DNA from: Mycobacterium sp. ACS1612
Lineage (GTDB): Bacteria; Actinomycetota; Actinomycetes; Mycobacteriales; Mycobacteriaceae
DNA: 44,033 nucleotides
Assembly: GCF_001667505.1 (NCBI RefSeq)
Contig: NZ_LZHZ01000058.1
Coordinates: 1 to 44,033, forward strand
Direction: 5' to 3'
Shown: positions 24,117 through 33,674 of the stretch, piece after piece
Layout: the number at the start of each line of letters is the position of its first letter
Position numbering within the stretch: the first letter of the stretch is position 1
The notes under the pieces: model-generated
Seen by the model: only the letters and a program-made list of their open reading frames with translations
Told to the model about the DNA's origin: nothing
Databases searched by the model: none
Position numbers and translations under genes: made by a program

Positions 24117-26171
24117 ATGAGCGCGCCCGCCAGCCCCGCCCTAGCAGCCCCGATCCGGGTCGCTGCCGGGACCACCGCAGGGGCAGCGGTCCGGGAGGCC
24201 GGCCTGCCGAGCCGCGGCGCCGAAGACGCCATCGTGGTCGTGCGCGACGCCGACGGCCGGCTGCACGATCTCTCGTGGACGCCGGATGCCGACGTCGAGG
24301 TGACACCGGTGGCCGCCAACACCGACGAGGGCCGCAGCGTGATCAGGCACTCGACGGCGCATGTGCTCGCGCAGGCGGTGCAGGACATGTTCCCCGAGGC
24401 CAAGCTCGGTATCGGGCCGCCCATCACCGACGGCTTCTACTACGACTTCGACGTGCCCCGCGCGTTCACGCCGGAGGATCTGGAGGCGCTCGAGAAGCGT
24501 ATGCGCCAGATCGTCAAGGAGGGCCAACTGTTCTCGCGGCGGGTGTACGCCTCCAAAGAGGAAGCCCGCGAAGAACTCGCCAACGAGCCGTACAAACTCG
24601 AACTCGTCGACGACAAGTCCGGCGACCCCGACGTGATGGAGGTCGGCGGTGACGAGCTCACCGCCTACGACAACCTCAATCCCCGTACCCGCGAACGCGA
24701 GTGGGGCGATCTGTGCCGCGGTCCGCACATCCCGACGACGCGCTACATTCCCGCGTTCAAGCTGACCCGCAGCTCGGCGGCATACTGGCGCGGCGACCAG
24801 AACAACGCCAGCCTGCAACGCATCTACGGCACCGCATGGGAGTCGCAGGAAGCGCTGGATGCGCACCTCGAATTCATCGCCGAAGCGCAGCGTCGTGACC
24901 ATCGCAAGCTCGGCGCCGAACTGGACCTGTTCAGCTTTCCCGACGAAATCGGTTCCGGCCTAGCGGTTTTCCACCCCAAGGGTGGCATCATCCGCCGCGA
25001 ACTCGAGGACTACTCGCGGCGCAAGCACATCGAGGCCGGCTACCAATTCGTCAACAGCCCGCATATCACCAAGGCGGAGCTGTTCAAGATCTCCGGGCAC
25101 CTCGACTGGTACGCCGACGGAATGTTCCCGCCGATGCACCTCGACGCCGAACTCAACGAGGACGGCACGGTACGCAAGCCCGGCCAGGACTACTACCTCA
25201 AGCCGATGAACTGCCCGATGCATTGCCTGATCTTCCGGTCGCGGGGGCGGTCGTATCGCGAACTTCCGTTGCGGCTCTTCGAGTTCGGCACCGTCTACCG
25301 CTACGAGCTGTCCGGCGTCGTGCACGGGCTGACCCGGGTACGCGGGTTGACGATGGACGACTCCCACATCTACTGCACCCGCGACCAGATGCGCGACGAG
25401 CTGACCTCGTTGCTGCGGTTCATCCTCGAACTGCTCGGTGACTACGGTCTGACCGACTTCTACCTCGAGCTCTCGACCAAGGATCCGAAGAAGTCCGTCG
25501 GGTCCGACGAGTTGTGGGAGGAAGCCACCAACGTGCTGGCCGAGGTCGGTGCGGCCTCGGGGCTGGAGTTGGTGCCGGATCCGGGTGGCGCGGCGTTCTA
25601 CGGCCCCAAGATCTCGGTGCAGGTCAAGGACGCGCTCGGCCGCAGTTGGCAGATGTCGACCATCCAGCTGGACTTCAACTTCCCCGAACGCTTCGAGTTG
25701 GAATACACAGCCGCGGACGGCAGCAGGCAGCGGCCGGTGATGATCCACCGCGCGCTGTTCGGGTCGATCGAGCGGTTCTTCGGCATCCTCACCGAGCACT
25801 ACGCGGGCGCCTTCCCGGCGTGGCTGGCGCCGGTGCAGGTGGTCGGCATCCCAGTGGCCGACGACCACATCCCGTACCTCAACGGCCTTGTCACGCAACT
25901 GAAGTCGCACGGCATCCGGGCCGAGGTCGACGCCAGCGACGACCGGATGGCCAAGAAGATCGTCAACCACACCAACCAGAAGGTGCCGTTCATGCTCCTG
26001 GCGGGTGACCGCGACGTCGAAGCCAACGCGGTCAGCTTCCGCTTCGGCGACCGCACCCAGGTCAACGGCGTGCCGCGCGAGGACGCGATCGCCGCGATCG
26101 CCAAGTGGATCTCCAGCCGCGAAAACGCCGCTCCCACTGCTGAACTGCTCGAAGTAGGCGCGACCAAGTGA
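24117..26171 (+). CDS. thrS: threonyl-tRNA synthetase
   Basis: The 684-residue enzyme charges tRNA-Thr. It has a TGS domain (about 10-70), the editing domain (HSTAHVLAQAV, about 82-92), the class II core with the zinc ligand Cys in MNCPMHCLIF, motif 2 around FEFGTVYRYELSGVVHGLTR, and motif 3 with IHRALFGSIERFFGIL, then the anticodon-binding domain (about 575-675). The length is normal for the family. ATG 24117 follows GGAGAG. It begins the conserved chromosomal block; its stop overlaps the HIT gene start. Confidence 0.98.
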   Translation: MSAPASPALAAPIRVAAGTTAGAAVREAGLPSRGAEDAIVVVRDADGRLHDLSWTPDADVEVTPVAANTDEGRSVIRHSTAHVLAQAVQDMFPEAKLGIGPPITDGFYYDFDVPRAFTPEDLEALEKRMRQIVKEGQLFSRRVYASKEEAREELANEPYKLELVDDKSGDPDVMEVGGDELTAYDNLNPRTREREWGDLCRGPHIPTTRYIPAFKLTRSSAAYWRGDQNNASLQRIYGTAWESQEALDAHLEFIAEAQRRDHRKLGAELDLFSFPDEIGSGLAVFHPKGGIIRRELEDYSRRKHIEAGYQFVNSPHITKAELFKISGHLDWYADGMFPPMHLDAELNEDGTVRKPGQDYYLKPMNCPMHCLIFRSRGRSYRELPLRLFEFGTVYRYELSGVVHGLTRVRGLTMDDSHIYCTRDQMRDELTSLLRFILELLGDYGLTDFYLELSTKDPKKSVGSDELWEEATNVLAEVGAASGLELVPDPGGAAFYGPKISVQVKDALGRSWQMSTIQLDFNFPERFELEYTAADGSRQRPVMIHRALFGSIERFFGILTEHYAGAFPAWLAPVQVVGIPVADDHIPYLNGLVTQLKSHGIRAEVDASDDRMAKKIVNHTNQKVPFMLLAGDRDVEANAVSFRFGDRTQVNGVPREDAIAAIAKWISSRENAAPTAELLEVGATK

Positions 26172-26725
26172 GTGACCCCGACGATCGGACGATCGTTGAC
26201 CACGGCGTCGGTGAACCCGACCACCTGCAGCGGTTGTGGACACCGCACCGGATGACCTACATCGCCGAGGCGCCGATGAAGGGCGGTTCGGCGGCGTCGC
26301 GCGAGCCGTTCACCGACATCCCCGGGATGCCCGACGAAGAAGGGCTGATGGTCGCCCGTGGCGAACTGGTGTACGTCGTGCTCAACCTGTATCCGTACAA
26401 CCCCGGCCACTCGATGGTGGTGCCGTACCGGCGGGTGTCCGAACTCGAAGACCTCACGCCTGAGGAGAGCGCCGAGCTGATGGCGTTCACGCAGAAGCTG
26501 ATTCGGGTGATCAAGTCGGTGTCTCGTCCGCACGGATTCAACGTCGGCTTGAACCTGGGTAGCTCGGCGGGCGGGTCGCTGGCCGAGCACCTGCACATGC
26601 ATGTGGTGCCGCGGTGGAGCGGCGACGCGAACTTCATCACGATCATCGGTGGCTCGAAGATCGTCCCGCAACTGTTGCGTGAGACCCGTGAGTTGTTGGC
26701 GACCGAGTGGGCAAAGCAGCCGTGA
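26168..26725 (+). CDS. HIT-domain Ap4A phosphorylase-like protein
   Basis: The 185-residue protein carries the histidine triad EHLHMHVVPRW (HxHxH) and the fold signature VVLNLYPYNPGHSMVVPYRR. Its relative in M. tuberculosis (Rv2613c) is a diadenosine tetraphosphate phosphorylase, and it stands at the same place between thrS and pgsA. GTG start overlapping the thrS stop. Confidence 0.92.
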   Translation: MSDPDDRTIVDHGVGEPDHLQRLWTPHRMTYIAEAPMKGGSAASREPFTDIPGMPDEEGLMVARGELVYVVLNLYPYNPGHSMVVPYRRVSELEDLTPEESAELMAFTQKLIRVIKSVSRPHGFNVGLNLGSSAGGSLAEHLHMHVVPRWSGDANFITIIGGSKIVPQLLRETRELLATEWAKQP

Positions 26726-27393
26726 GCAACTTCTACCTGTTGACCCGCGCGGCGTACGCGAAGTTGTCGACGCCGGTCGCCAAGGCCGCGCTGCGGGCGG
26801 GGTTCACACCCGACAGCATCACGATTCTCGGCACGGCCGGGACGGTGCTGAGCGCATTGACGTTGTTCCCGATCGGCGAATTGTGGTGGGGCGCGGTCGC
26901 GGTGTGGTTCTTCGTGCTCGCCGACATGCTCGACGGGGCGATGGCACGTGAACGCGGTGGCGGCACCCGGTTCGGGGCGGTGCTGGACGCCGCCTGCGAC
27001 CGCATCGGCGACGGCGCGGTGTTCTGCGGCCTGCTGTGGTGGGCGGCGTTCGGGATGCAGAGCACCTCGCTGGTGGTGGCCACGCTGATCTGCCTGGTCA
27101 CCTCGCAGGTCATCTCCTACATCAAGGCTCGCGCCGAAGCCAGTGGGCTGTCCGGTGACGGCGGCATCATCGAGCGGCCGGAACGGCTCATCATCGTGCT
27201 CGTCGGGGCGGGGCTGTCCGGTCTGTTCGGCGTGCTGTGGCTGCTGCACATCGCAATGTGGGTGTTGGCGGTGGCCAGCCTGGTGACCGTAGGGCAGCGC
27301 ATGCACAGCGTGCGAACGTCGCCGGGCGCGATGGATCGGCTGACGAAATCCAAGGCGGCCAACGGCGACAAACCCGAGGCGACCCAGCCGTGA
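26722..27393 (+). CDS. pgsA: phosphatidylinositol phosphate synthase PgsA
   Basis: This 223-residue CDP-alcohol phosphatidyltransferase has about six membrane helices and the signature DG-x2-AR-x8-G-x3-D-x3-D seen as DGAMARERGGGTRFGAVLDA plus ACD. It joins CDP-diacylglycerol and inositol phosphate to make phosphatidylinositol phosphate, the precursor of PIMs, LM and LAM. I start it at GTG 26722, which overlaps the HIT gene stop. The next two genes use its product. Confidence 0.95.
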   Translation: MSNFYLLTRAAYAKLSTPVAKAALRAGFTPDSITILGTAGTVLSALTLFPIGELWWGAVAVWFFVLADMLDGAMARERGGGTRFGAVLDAACDRIGDGAVFCGLLWWAAFGMQSTSLVVATLICLVTSQVISYIKARAEASGLSGDGGIIERPERLIIVLVGAGLSGLFGVLWLLHIAMWVLAVASLVTVGQRMHSVRTSPGAMDRLTKSKAANGDKPEATQP

Positions 27394-28295
27394 TCCCGTT
27401 CGGGGGGCAGATCAGCGATCTGGGTTACGCCACCGGGTGGCGGCTGGTGCGCGCCATGCCGGAGTCCGTGGCACGCAACGCATTTGATGCGGGCGCGCGG
27501 TACGCGGCCCGCGGTGGCGGCCCCGCACAGCTACGCAAGAACCTGGCCCGGGTCATCGGCACCACGCCAGAACAGGTGCCCGACGAGCTGATTCGTGCTT
27601 CGCTGTCCTCCCACGCGCGGTACTGGCGGGAGGCGTTCAGGTTGCCCTCGATGGATCTGGAGAAGCAGGGCGAACTGCTTGACGGGTGCTTCGAGGGCAA
27701 GGAGCACATCGCGGCCGCGCTGGATGCGGGCCGTGGCGCGATCATGGCGCTGCCGCACAGCGGCAACTGGGATATGGCCGGGGTCTGGCTGGTGTGGAGA
27801 CACGGCACGTTCACCACCGTCAACGAGCGGCTCAAGCCCGAATCGCTGTACCACCGCTTCATCGCCTACCGGGAAAGTCTCGGGTTCGAGATGCTGCCGT
27901 TGACGGGCGGGGAGCGGCCGCCGTTCGAGGTTCTCACCGAACGGTTGCGTGCCGGTCGTCCCGTCTGCCTGATGGCCGACCGCGACCTCAGCCGCAACGG
28001 CGTCGAGGTCGACTTCTTCGGGGAGCCCACCCGGATGCCCGCAGGATCGGCCAAGCTCGCCATCGAGACGGGCGCGGACCTGATGGCGGTGCACTGCTGG
28101 TTCACCGAACGCGGGTGGGGGTTCAAGTTCAGCGAGCCGCTGGACACCTCATCCGGCGACGTCTCCGTCATCACCCAGAAACTGGCGGACCACTTCGCGG
28201 CCAACATCGGCGCCCACCCCGCCGACTGGCACATGATCCAGCCGCAGTGGATAGCCGATCTTTCGGACGAGCGTAGGGCGAAACTGGAGACGTAA
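27390..28295 (+). CDS. patA: phosphatidylinositol mannoside acyltransferase PatA
   Basis: The 301-residue protein belongs to the HtrB/LpxL-like acyltransferases. The catalytic HSGNWD (H-x4-D, about residues 128-133) and a later block MADRDLSRNGVEVDFFGEPT are in place. In mycobacteria PatA transfers palmitate to the mannose of PIM1 and PIM2 on the inner face of the membrane. The GTG start and the stop overlap both neighbours. Confidence 0.93.
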   Translation: MIPFGGQISDLGYATGWRLVRAMPESVARNAFDAGARYAARGGGPAQLRKNLARVIGTTPEQVPDELIRASLSSHARYWREAFRLPSMDLEKQGELLDGCFEGKEHIAAALDAGRGAIMALPHSGNWDMAGVWLVWRHGTFTTVNERLKPESLYHRFIAYRESLGFEMLPLTGGERPPFEVLTERLRAGRPVCLMADRDLSRNGVEVDFFGEPTRMPAGSAKLAIETGADLMAVHCWFTERGWGFKFSEPLDTSSGDVSVITQKLADHFAANIGAHPADWHMIQPQWIADLSDERRAKLET

Positions 28296-29419
28296 TGCGT
28301 ATCGGCATGGTCTGCCCGTATTCGTTCGACGTCCCCGGCGGCGTGCAGTCGCACGTCTTACAACTGGCCGAGGTGATGCATCGCGGGGGTCACGACGTCA
28401 GCGTGCTGGCGCCGTCGTCGCCGCATGTGCAACTGCCCGACTACGTGGTGTCCGGTGGCAAGGCAGTACCCATTCCCTACAACGGGTCGGTGGCCCGGCT
28501 GAGGTTCGGCCCCGCTACCCACCGCATGGTCAAGCGCTGGCTGGCCGACGGCGACTTCGATGTGCTGCATCTGCACGAGCCCAACGCGCCCAGCTTGTCG
28601 ATGCTGGCGCTGAACATCGCCGAGGGCCCGATCGTCGCGACCTTCCACACGTCCACGACGAAATCGTTGACGCTCAGCGTCTTCGAGCCGATTCTGCGGC
28701 CGATGCACGAGAAGATCGTCGGCCGGATCGCGGTGTCGGATCTGGCGCGGCGCTGGCAGATGGAGGCGCTCGGCAGCGACGCGGTGGAAATCCCCAACGG
28801 TGTGGACGTGGGGTCGTTCGCGCATGCGCCGCTTCTCGACGGCTATCCGCGACCGGGGAAGACGGTGCTGTTCCTGGGCCGCTTCGATGAGCCGCGCAAG
28901 GGCATGGCCGTGCTGCTCGGCGCGCTGCCCGCCCTGGTGGAGCGGTTCGCCGACCTAGAGATCCTCATCGTCGGCCGCGGCGACGAGGACGAACTTCGCG
29001 AGAACGCCGGAGAGCTGGCCGGGCATCTGCGCTTCCTCGGCCAGGTCGACGATGCGCAGAAGGCGTCGGCGATGCGTAGCGCCGACGTGTACTGCGCCCC
29101 GCACCTCGGTGGCGAGAGCTTCGGCATCGTGCTCGTCGAGGCGATGGCGGCGGGCACCCCGGTGGTGGCCAGTGACCTCGATGCGTTCCGTCGGGTGCTG
29201 GTCGACGGCAAGGCAGGCCGACTGGTGCCGGTCGACGACCCGGCGGCCATGGCCGCCGGAATCATCGAGATGCTGGAGAACGACTCGCTGCGGGCCGGCT
29301 ACGTCGCCGAGGCCACCGAGGTGGTGCGACGCTACGACTGGTCGGTCGTCGAGCGGCAGATCATGCGGGTCTACGAAACCGTCGCGGGCGCGGGGACCAA
29401 GGTCAAGGTGGCAAGTTGA
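28295..29419 (+). CDS. pimA: phosphatidylinositol mannosyltransferase PimA
   Basis: The 374-residue GT4-family enzyme starts with MRIGMVCPYSFDVPGGVQSH, the GDP-mannose/acceptor loop, has FLGRFDEPRKGM at the start of the second Rossmann domain, and the E-x7-E motif ESFGIVLVE. It adds the first mannose to phosphatidylinositol, the committed step of PIM synthesis. It forms an operon with pgsA and patA, with one-base overlap to patA. Confidence 0.97.
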   Translation: MRIGMVCPYSFDVPGGVQSHVLQLAEVMHRGGHDVSVLAPSSPHVQLPDYVVSGGKAVPIPYNGSVARLRFGPATHRMVKRWLADGDFDVLHLHEPNAPSLSMLALNIAEGPIVATFHTSTTKSLTLSVFEPILRPMHEKIVGRIAVSDLARRWQMEALGSDAVEIPNGVDVGSFAHAPLLDGYPRPGKTVLFLGRFDEPRKGMAVLLGALPALVERFADLEILIVGRGDEDELRENAGELAGHLRFLGQVDDAQKASAMRSADVYCAPHLGGESFGIVLVEAMAAGTPVVASDLDAFRRVLVDGKAGRLVPVDDPAAMAAGIIEMLENDSLRAGYVAEATEVVRRYDWSVVERQIMRVYETVAGAGTKVKVAS

Positions 29420-29946
29420 TCACGTGGGTAGTGGTCGTCGCGCTGGCCGTGCTGGTCGCCGTGTTCCTGCTGATCGCCGCGTGGGCCTACCAGACCGCGC
29501 ACCGGCTGGACCGGCTGCACGTGCGCTACGACCTGTCGTGGCAGGCGCTCGACGGCGCGCTGGCCCGCCGTGCGGTGGTGGCACGAGCGGTCGCCGTCGA
29601 GGCGTACGCAGGCGGGCCCGACGGCAAGCGGTTGGCGGCGCTGGCCGACGCGGCGGAGCGGTCGCCGCGCGCCGGCCGCGAGGCCGCCGAGAACGAGCTC
29701 TCGGCCGCGCTTGCGTTCGTCGATCCGGTGTCGCTGCCGGTGGCTCTGGTCGCCGAGCTCGCCGACGCCGAGGCGCGGGTGTTGCTCGCCCGCCGGTTCC
29801 ACAACGACGCCGTCCGTGACACGCTGGCGCTGCGTGAGCGGCCTGCGGTGCGCATCCTTCGGCTCGGCGGAACCGCAGCGCTGCCAAGCTATTTCGAAAT
29901 CGCCGAACGCGCGCAGGTCTCGCCGCCGGAGGTCGGATGGCGGTGA
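29416..29946 (+). CDS. membrane-anchored conserved protein (N-terminal part of Rv2609c-like protein)
   Basis: The 176-residue protein has one N-terminal membrane helix (ITWVVVVALAVLVAVFLLIA, 2-21), then an Ala/Arg/Glu-rich helical body. The start is TTG 29416, overlapping the pimA stop. From memory, Rv2609c of M. tuberculosis at this place is one longer protein with a membrane N-terminus and a Nudix C-terminus; here the two parts are separate, overlapping frames. Function unknown. Confidence 0.75.
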   Translation: MITWVVVVALAVLVAVFLLIAAWAYQTAHRLDRLHVRYDLSWQALDGALARRAVVARAVAVEAYAGGPDGKRLAALADAAERSPRAGREAAENELSAALAFVDPVSLPVALVAELADAEARVLLARRFHNDAVRDTLALRERPAVRILRLGGTAALPSYFEIAERAQVSPPEVGWR

Positions 29947-30449
29947 CACTGCGCACGTCTGCCCGGGTGGTTCTGCTCGACGAGGACGGTGCGGTGCTGC
30001 TGTTCTGCGGCTCAGACCCCGCCACCGCCGACGCTCCCCGGTGGTGGTTCACCATCGGCGGGGCGGTGGAACCAGGGGAGGCGCTGGTCGACGCCGCGGC
30101 GCGGGAAGTCGCCGAGGAGACCGGCCTACAGGTGATGCCCACCGAACTCGTCGGTCCGGTCTGGCGGCGTGAGGCGGTATTCGAGTTCGACGGCGCGGTG
30201 ATCCATAGCGAGGAGTTGTTTTTCGTCCACCGCACCAGGCGCTTCGTGCCAGCGACGGGTGGTCACACGGAGTTGGAGCGCCGCACGATTCACGGTCACC
30301 GCTGGTGCGATGCGACAATGATCGACGAACTGGTCGCCAAGGGCGAAACTGTGTACCCGCTGCAGCTAGGCGAGCTTCTCGACGACGCGAACATGCTTGC
30401 CGACGTGCAGAGCGGTACACGCGAACGGCAGCTGCAAGTCATTCGCTGA
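29937..30449 (+). CDS. Nudix hydrolase
   Basis: The 170-residue protein has a complete Nudix box, GGAVEPGEALVDAAAREVAE with ETGL, which binds Mg and hydrolyses nucleoside diphosphate derivatives. The ATG lies inside the previous gene (10-base overlap, other frame), so translation is probably coupled. The substrate is unknown. See the upstream entry for the possible fission of a single ancestral gene. Confidence 0.9.
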   Translation: MAVTLRTSARVVLLDEDGAVLLFCGSDPATADAPRWWFTIGGAVEPGEALVDAAAREVAEETGLQVMPTELVGPVWRREAVFEFDGAVIHSEELFFVHRTRRFVPATGGHTELERRTIHGHRWCDATMIDELVAKGETVYPLQLGELLDDANMLADVQSGTRERQLQVIR

Positions 30450-30514
30450 TGTGCGGATTCAATGCATTTGCCGCCCCCTCTAGACTGGATCAGTAGCAAT
30501 TGGAGGAGATAACA

Positions 30515-31432
30515 GTGGATACCGCACCTGGATCGAATGGGTCTGCCAACAGCCAGACCGGGACGGCGCGGGTGAAGCGCGGCATGGCCGAGATGCTCAA
30601 GGGCGGCGTGATCATGGACGTCGTCACCCCCGAGCAGGCCCGCATCGCTGAGGGCGCAGGCGCCGTCGCGGTGATGGCGTTGGAGCGGGTGCCTGCCGAC
30701 ATCCGCGCCCAGGGCGGGGTGTCGCGGATGAGCGACCCGGACATGATCGAGGGCATCATCTCCGCGGTCACGATCCCGGTGATGGCCAAGGTGCGTATCG
30801 GGCATTTCGTCGAGGCGCAGATTCTGCAGAGCCTGGGTGTGGATTACATAGACGAGTCCGAGGTGCTGACCCCGGCCGACTACAGCCATCACATCGACAA
30901 GTGGAAGTTCACCGTGCCGTTTGTGTGCGGTGCGACCAACCTGGGTGAGGCGCTGCGGCGCATCACCGAGGGCGCGGCGATGATCCGCTCCAAGGGTGAG
31001 GCCGGCACCGGCGACGTGTCGAATGCGACCACGCATATGCGGCAGATCGGCGGTGAGATCCGTCGGTTGACGTCGCTGTCGGAAGACGAGTTGTACGTGG
31101 CGGCAAAGGAATTGCAGGCGCCCTACGAACTGGTCGTTGAGGTGGCGCGGGCGGGCAAGCTGCCGGTCACGCTCTTCACCGCCGGTGGCATCGCCACGCC
31201 GGCCGATGCGGCGATGATGATGCAGCTGGGTGCTGAGGGGGTGTTCGTCGGTTCGGGCATCTTCAAGTCCGGCGACCCGGCGCAGCGTGCCGCGGCGATC
31301 GTCAAGGCGACGACGTTCTACGACGACCCCGACGTGCTGGCCAAGGTGTCACGCGGGCTGGGCGAGGCCATGGTCGGCATCAACGTGGAGGACATCGCGG
31401 CCCCGCACCGGCTCGCCGAACGCGGCTGGTAA
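30515..31432 (+). CDS. pdxS: pyridoxal 5'-phosphate synthase subunit PdxS
   Basis: The 305-residue lyase subunit builds PLP from ribose 5-phosphate, glyceraldehyde 3-phosphate and ammonia. The Schiff-base lysine is in VMAKVRIGHF (Lys92), the second lysine in RSKGEAGTGDVSNATTHMR. The GTG at 30515 follows TGGAGGAG. TAGACT at 30481 could be the -10 box of a promoter in the 65-bp gap. PdxT, its ammonia donor, is encoded one gene further, with tesB inserted, as in M. tuberculosis. Confidence 0.98.
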   Translation: MDTAPGSNGSANSQTGTARVKRGMAEMLKGGVIMDVVTPEQARIAEGAGAVAVMALERVPADIRAQGGVSRMSDPDMIEGIISAVTIPVMAKVRIGHFVEAQILQSLGVDYIDESEVLTPADYSHHIDKWKFTVPFVCGATNLGEALRRITEGAAMIRSKGEAGTGDVSNATTHMRQIGGEIRRLTSLSEDELYVAAKELQAPYELVVEVARAGKLPVTLFTAGGIATPADAAMMMQLGAEGVFVGSGIFKSGDPAQRAAAIVKATTFYDDPDVLAKVSRGLGEAMVGINVEDIAAPHRLAERGW

Positions 31433-31442
31433 ACAAGAATAG

Positions 31443-32285
31443 ATGGCGATCGAAGAGATCCTCAACCTCGAACAACTCGAGGTGAACATCTACCGCGGAA
31501 GTGTCTTCAGCCCCGAATCCGGCTATTTCCAACGTACTTTCGGCGGTCACGTGGCGGGCCAGTCGCTGGTGTCGGCGGTGCGCACAGTGGACGAGCGCTT
31601 TGCGGTGCATTCGCTGCACGGCTACTTCCTGCGGCCGGGCGACGCCACGGCACCGACGGTCTTCACCGTCGAACGCCTCCGCGACGGCGGTTCGTTCGTC
31701 ACGCGGCGCGTCAACGCCATCCAGCACGGCGAGACCATCTTCTCGATGTCGGCGTCGTTCCAGAGCGACCAGAGCGGCATCGAGCACCAGGACGCGATGC
31801 CGTACGCGCCGCCACCGGACGACCTGCCAGGGTTCATCTCCAAGGGCGGAGCGTTCGACGACGCGGGCTTCGCGCAGTTTGCAGAATGGGACGTGCGCAT
31901 CGTGCCGCGCGACCAGATGAAGCTGCTGCCAGGAAAGGCGTCGCAACAGCAGGTGTGGTTCCGGCATCGTGATCCGCTGCCCGACGACCCCGTCCTGCAC
32001 ATCTGCGCGCTGGCCTACATGAGCGACCTCACGCTGCTGGGCTCCGCCCAGGTCAACCACATCGAAGAACGCCCGCACCTGATGGTGGCGTCGCTGGATC
32101 ACGCGATGTGGTTCATGCGCCCGTTCCGGGCCGACGAATGGCTGCTCTACGACCAGTCGTCGCCGTCGGCGTCGGGTGGCCGCTCGCTGACGCAGGGCAA
32201 GATCTTCACCCAGACCGGGGAGATGGTGGCGGCGGTGATGCAGGAGGGGCTGACCCGCTACAAACGCGACTACCAGAAGCCATGA
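31443..32285 (+). CDS. tesB: acyl-CoA thioesterase II (TesB)
   Basis: The 280-residue protein is a double-hotdog thioesterase: N-terminal FGGHVAGQSLVSAVRTV and VHSLHGYFLRPGD, C-terminal LDHAMWFMRPFRADEWLLY. The Asp of SLDHA and the following residues fit the TesB active site. It hydrolyses medium- or long-chain acyl-CoA. It sits between pdxS and pdxT, overlapping pdxT by four bases; the metabolic reason for this linkage is not obvious. Confidence 0.95.
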   Translation: MAIEEILNLEQLEVNIYRGSVFSPESGYFQRTFGGHVAGQSLVSAVRTVDERFAVHSLHGYFLRPGDATAPTVFTVERLRDGGSFVTRRVNAIQHGETIFSMSASFQSDQSGIEHQDAMPYAPPPDDLPGFISKGGAFDDAGFAQFAEWDVRIVPRDQMKLLPGKASQQQVWFRHRDPLPDDPVLHICALAYMSDLTLLGSAQVNHIEERPHLMVASLDHAMWFMRPFRADEWLLYDQSSPSASGGRSLTQGKIFTQTGEMVAAVMQEGLTRYKRDYQKP

Positions 32286-32866
32286 GTGCCCCGCAGGTCG
32301 GTGTGCTCGCGTTGCAGGGCGACACCCGTGAACACCTGGCGGCGCTGCGCGAAGCGGGGGCAGAGGCCGCGACCGTGCGCCGGGTCGCCGAACTCGAGGC
32401 CGTCGACGCGCTGGTGATACCCGGTGGCGAATCCACCACGATGAGCCATCTGCTGCGCGAGTTCGAACTGCTCGAACCGCTGCGGGCGCGGCTCGCCGAG
32501 GGTATGCCCGCGTACGGATCGTGCGCCGGGATGATTCTGCTGGCCACCGAGATCCTGGACGCGGGCGCCGACGGCCGTGAAGCCGTCCCGCTAAAAGCCA
32601 TCGATATGACGGTGCGCCGCAACGCCTTTGGCCGTCAGGTCGACTCGTTCGAGGGGGATTTCCCGTTCGAAGGGCTCGACGATCGCGTGCACGCAGTGTT
32701 CATCCGGGCGCCGTGGGTGGAAAGGGTCGGCCCCGAGGTCGAGGTGCTGGGCCGGGCCGCCGGTCACATCGTCGCGGTCCGGCAGGGCCGCGTGCTGGCG
32801 ACGGCGTTTCATCCCGAGATGACCGGCGACCGCCGCATCCACAAGCTTTTCGTCGACATGCTGTGA
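32282..32866 (+). CDS. pdxT: pyridoxal 5'-phosphate synthase glutaminase subunit PdxT
   Basis: The 194-residue class I glutaminase has the triad Cys81 (AYGSCAGMI), His177 and Glu179 (AFHPEMTGD), plus the PGGESTTM motif at 47-54. It releases ammonia from glutamine and passes it to PdxS. The ATG overlaps the tesB stop. Confidence 0.97.
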   Translation: MSAPQVGVLALQGDTREHLAALREAGAEAATVRRVAELEAVDALVIPGGESTTMSHLLREFELLEPLRARLAEGMPAYGSCAGMILLATEILDAGADGREAVPLKAIDMTVRRNAFGRQVDSFEGDFPFEGLDDRVHAVFIRAPWVERVGPEVEVLGRAAGHIVAVRQGRVLATAFHPEMTGDRRIHKLFVDML

Positions 32867-32925
32867 TCCGCGTCACAATTCGCTAATTATGGAATGGTCG
32901 GTACGTAATGCGGCTTGCATGCAGC

Positions 32926-33597
32926 ATGACTACCGAACAGATCACCGCACTCGTCACTGGAGCCAACCGCGGACTTGGTAAGCGGTTCGCCGAACAACTC
33001 GTCGCGCGCGGCGCCAAGGTGTACGGCGGCGCACGGCGCCCCGAGACCGTCGACGTGCCCGGCGTCATCCCCGTCCAACTCGACATCACCGATCCCGGAT
33101 CCGTCGCCAGGGCAGCAGAATTGGCGACCGACGTCAACGTGCTGATCAACAACGCGGGTGTCTCGACAGCCGCGAACCTGCTGTCGGGCTCCTTCGACGA
33201 CGTGCGCCTGGAGATCGAGACCCATTTCCTCGGCACGCTCGCCGTCACGCGCGCGTTCGTTCCGGTCATCGAGAGCAACGGTGGCGGGTCGATCCTCAAC
33301 GTGCTTTCGGTGTTGTCGTGGGCCCACGCGCCGGAGTTCGGCGCCTACTCTGCGGCGAAGGCGGCGGGCTGGGCGATGACCGATGCGATCCGGCAGGAAC
33401 TCGCGCCGCGCGGCATCCACGTCGCGTCCCTGCACGTCGGATACATGGACACCGATATGGCCGCGCACGCCCCTGCCGACCGCAAGACCGACCCGTCCGT
33501 GGTGGCGAAGCTGGCACTGGACGGCCTTTTCGCAGGTGAGCCGGAGGTCATCGCCGACGACCTGACGCGCCACGTGAAGGCGCAGCTGTCCAGCTGA
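32926..33597 (+). CDS. short-chain dehydrogenase/reductase
   Basis: The 223-residue protein has the nucleotide-binding TGANRGLG, the NNAG motif (LINNAGVST), a catalytic Ser in VLSVLSW and YSAAKAAG with Tyr and Lys. It is a typical NAD(P)H-dependent SDR of unknown substrate, slightly short for the family. ATG 32926 is preferred; ATG 32908 would add six residues. It stands alone between pdxT and yebC. Confidence 0.9.
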   Translation: MTTEQITALVTGANRGLGKRFAEQLVARGAKVYGGARRPETVDVPGVIPVQLDITDPGSVARAAELATDVNVLINNAGVSTAANLLSGSFDDVRLEIETHFLGTLAVTRAFVPVIESNGGGSILNVLSVLSWAHAPEFGAYSAAKAAGWAMTDAIRQELAPRGIHVASLHVGYMDTDMAAHAPADRKTDPSVVAKLALDGLFAGEPEVIADDLTRHVKAQLSS

Positions 33598-33674
33598 TGC
33601 GGTTCGATTGCAGGTAAACCGCCACGTAGACTCGTTCTTCGGACTTACCCCGCAAGAAAGAGAGCAGTACCTGC

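Noticed and set aside
24960..26243. 427-codon open frame antisense to thrS
   Set aside because: Fully opposite the catalytic domain of thrS, with His/Arg/Val-rich low-complexity composition and no family features.
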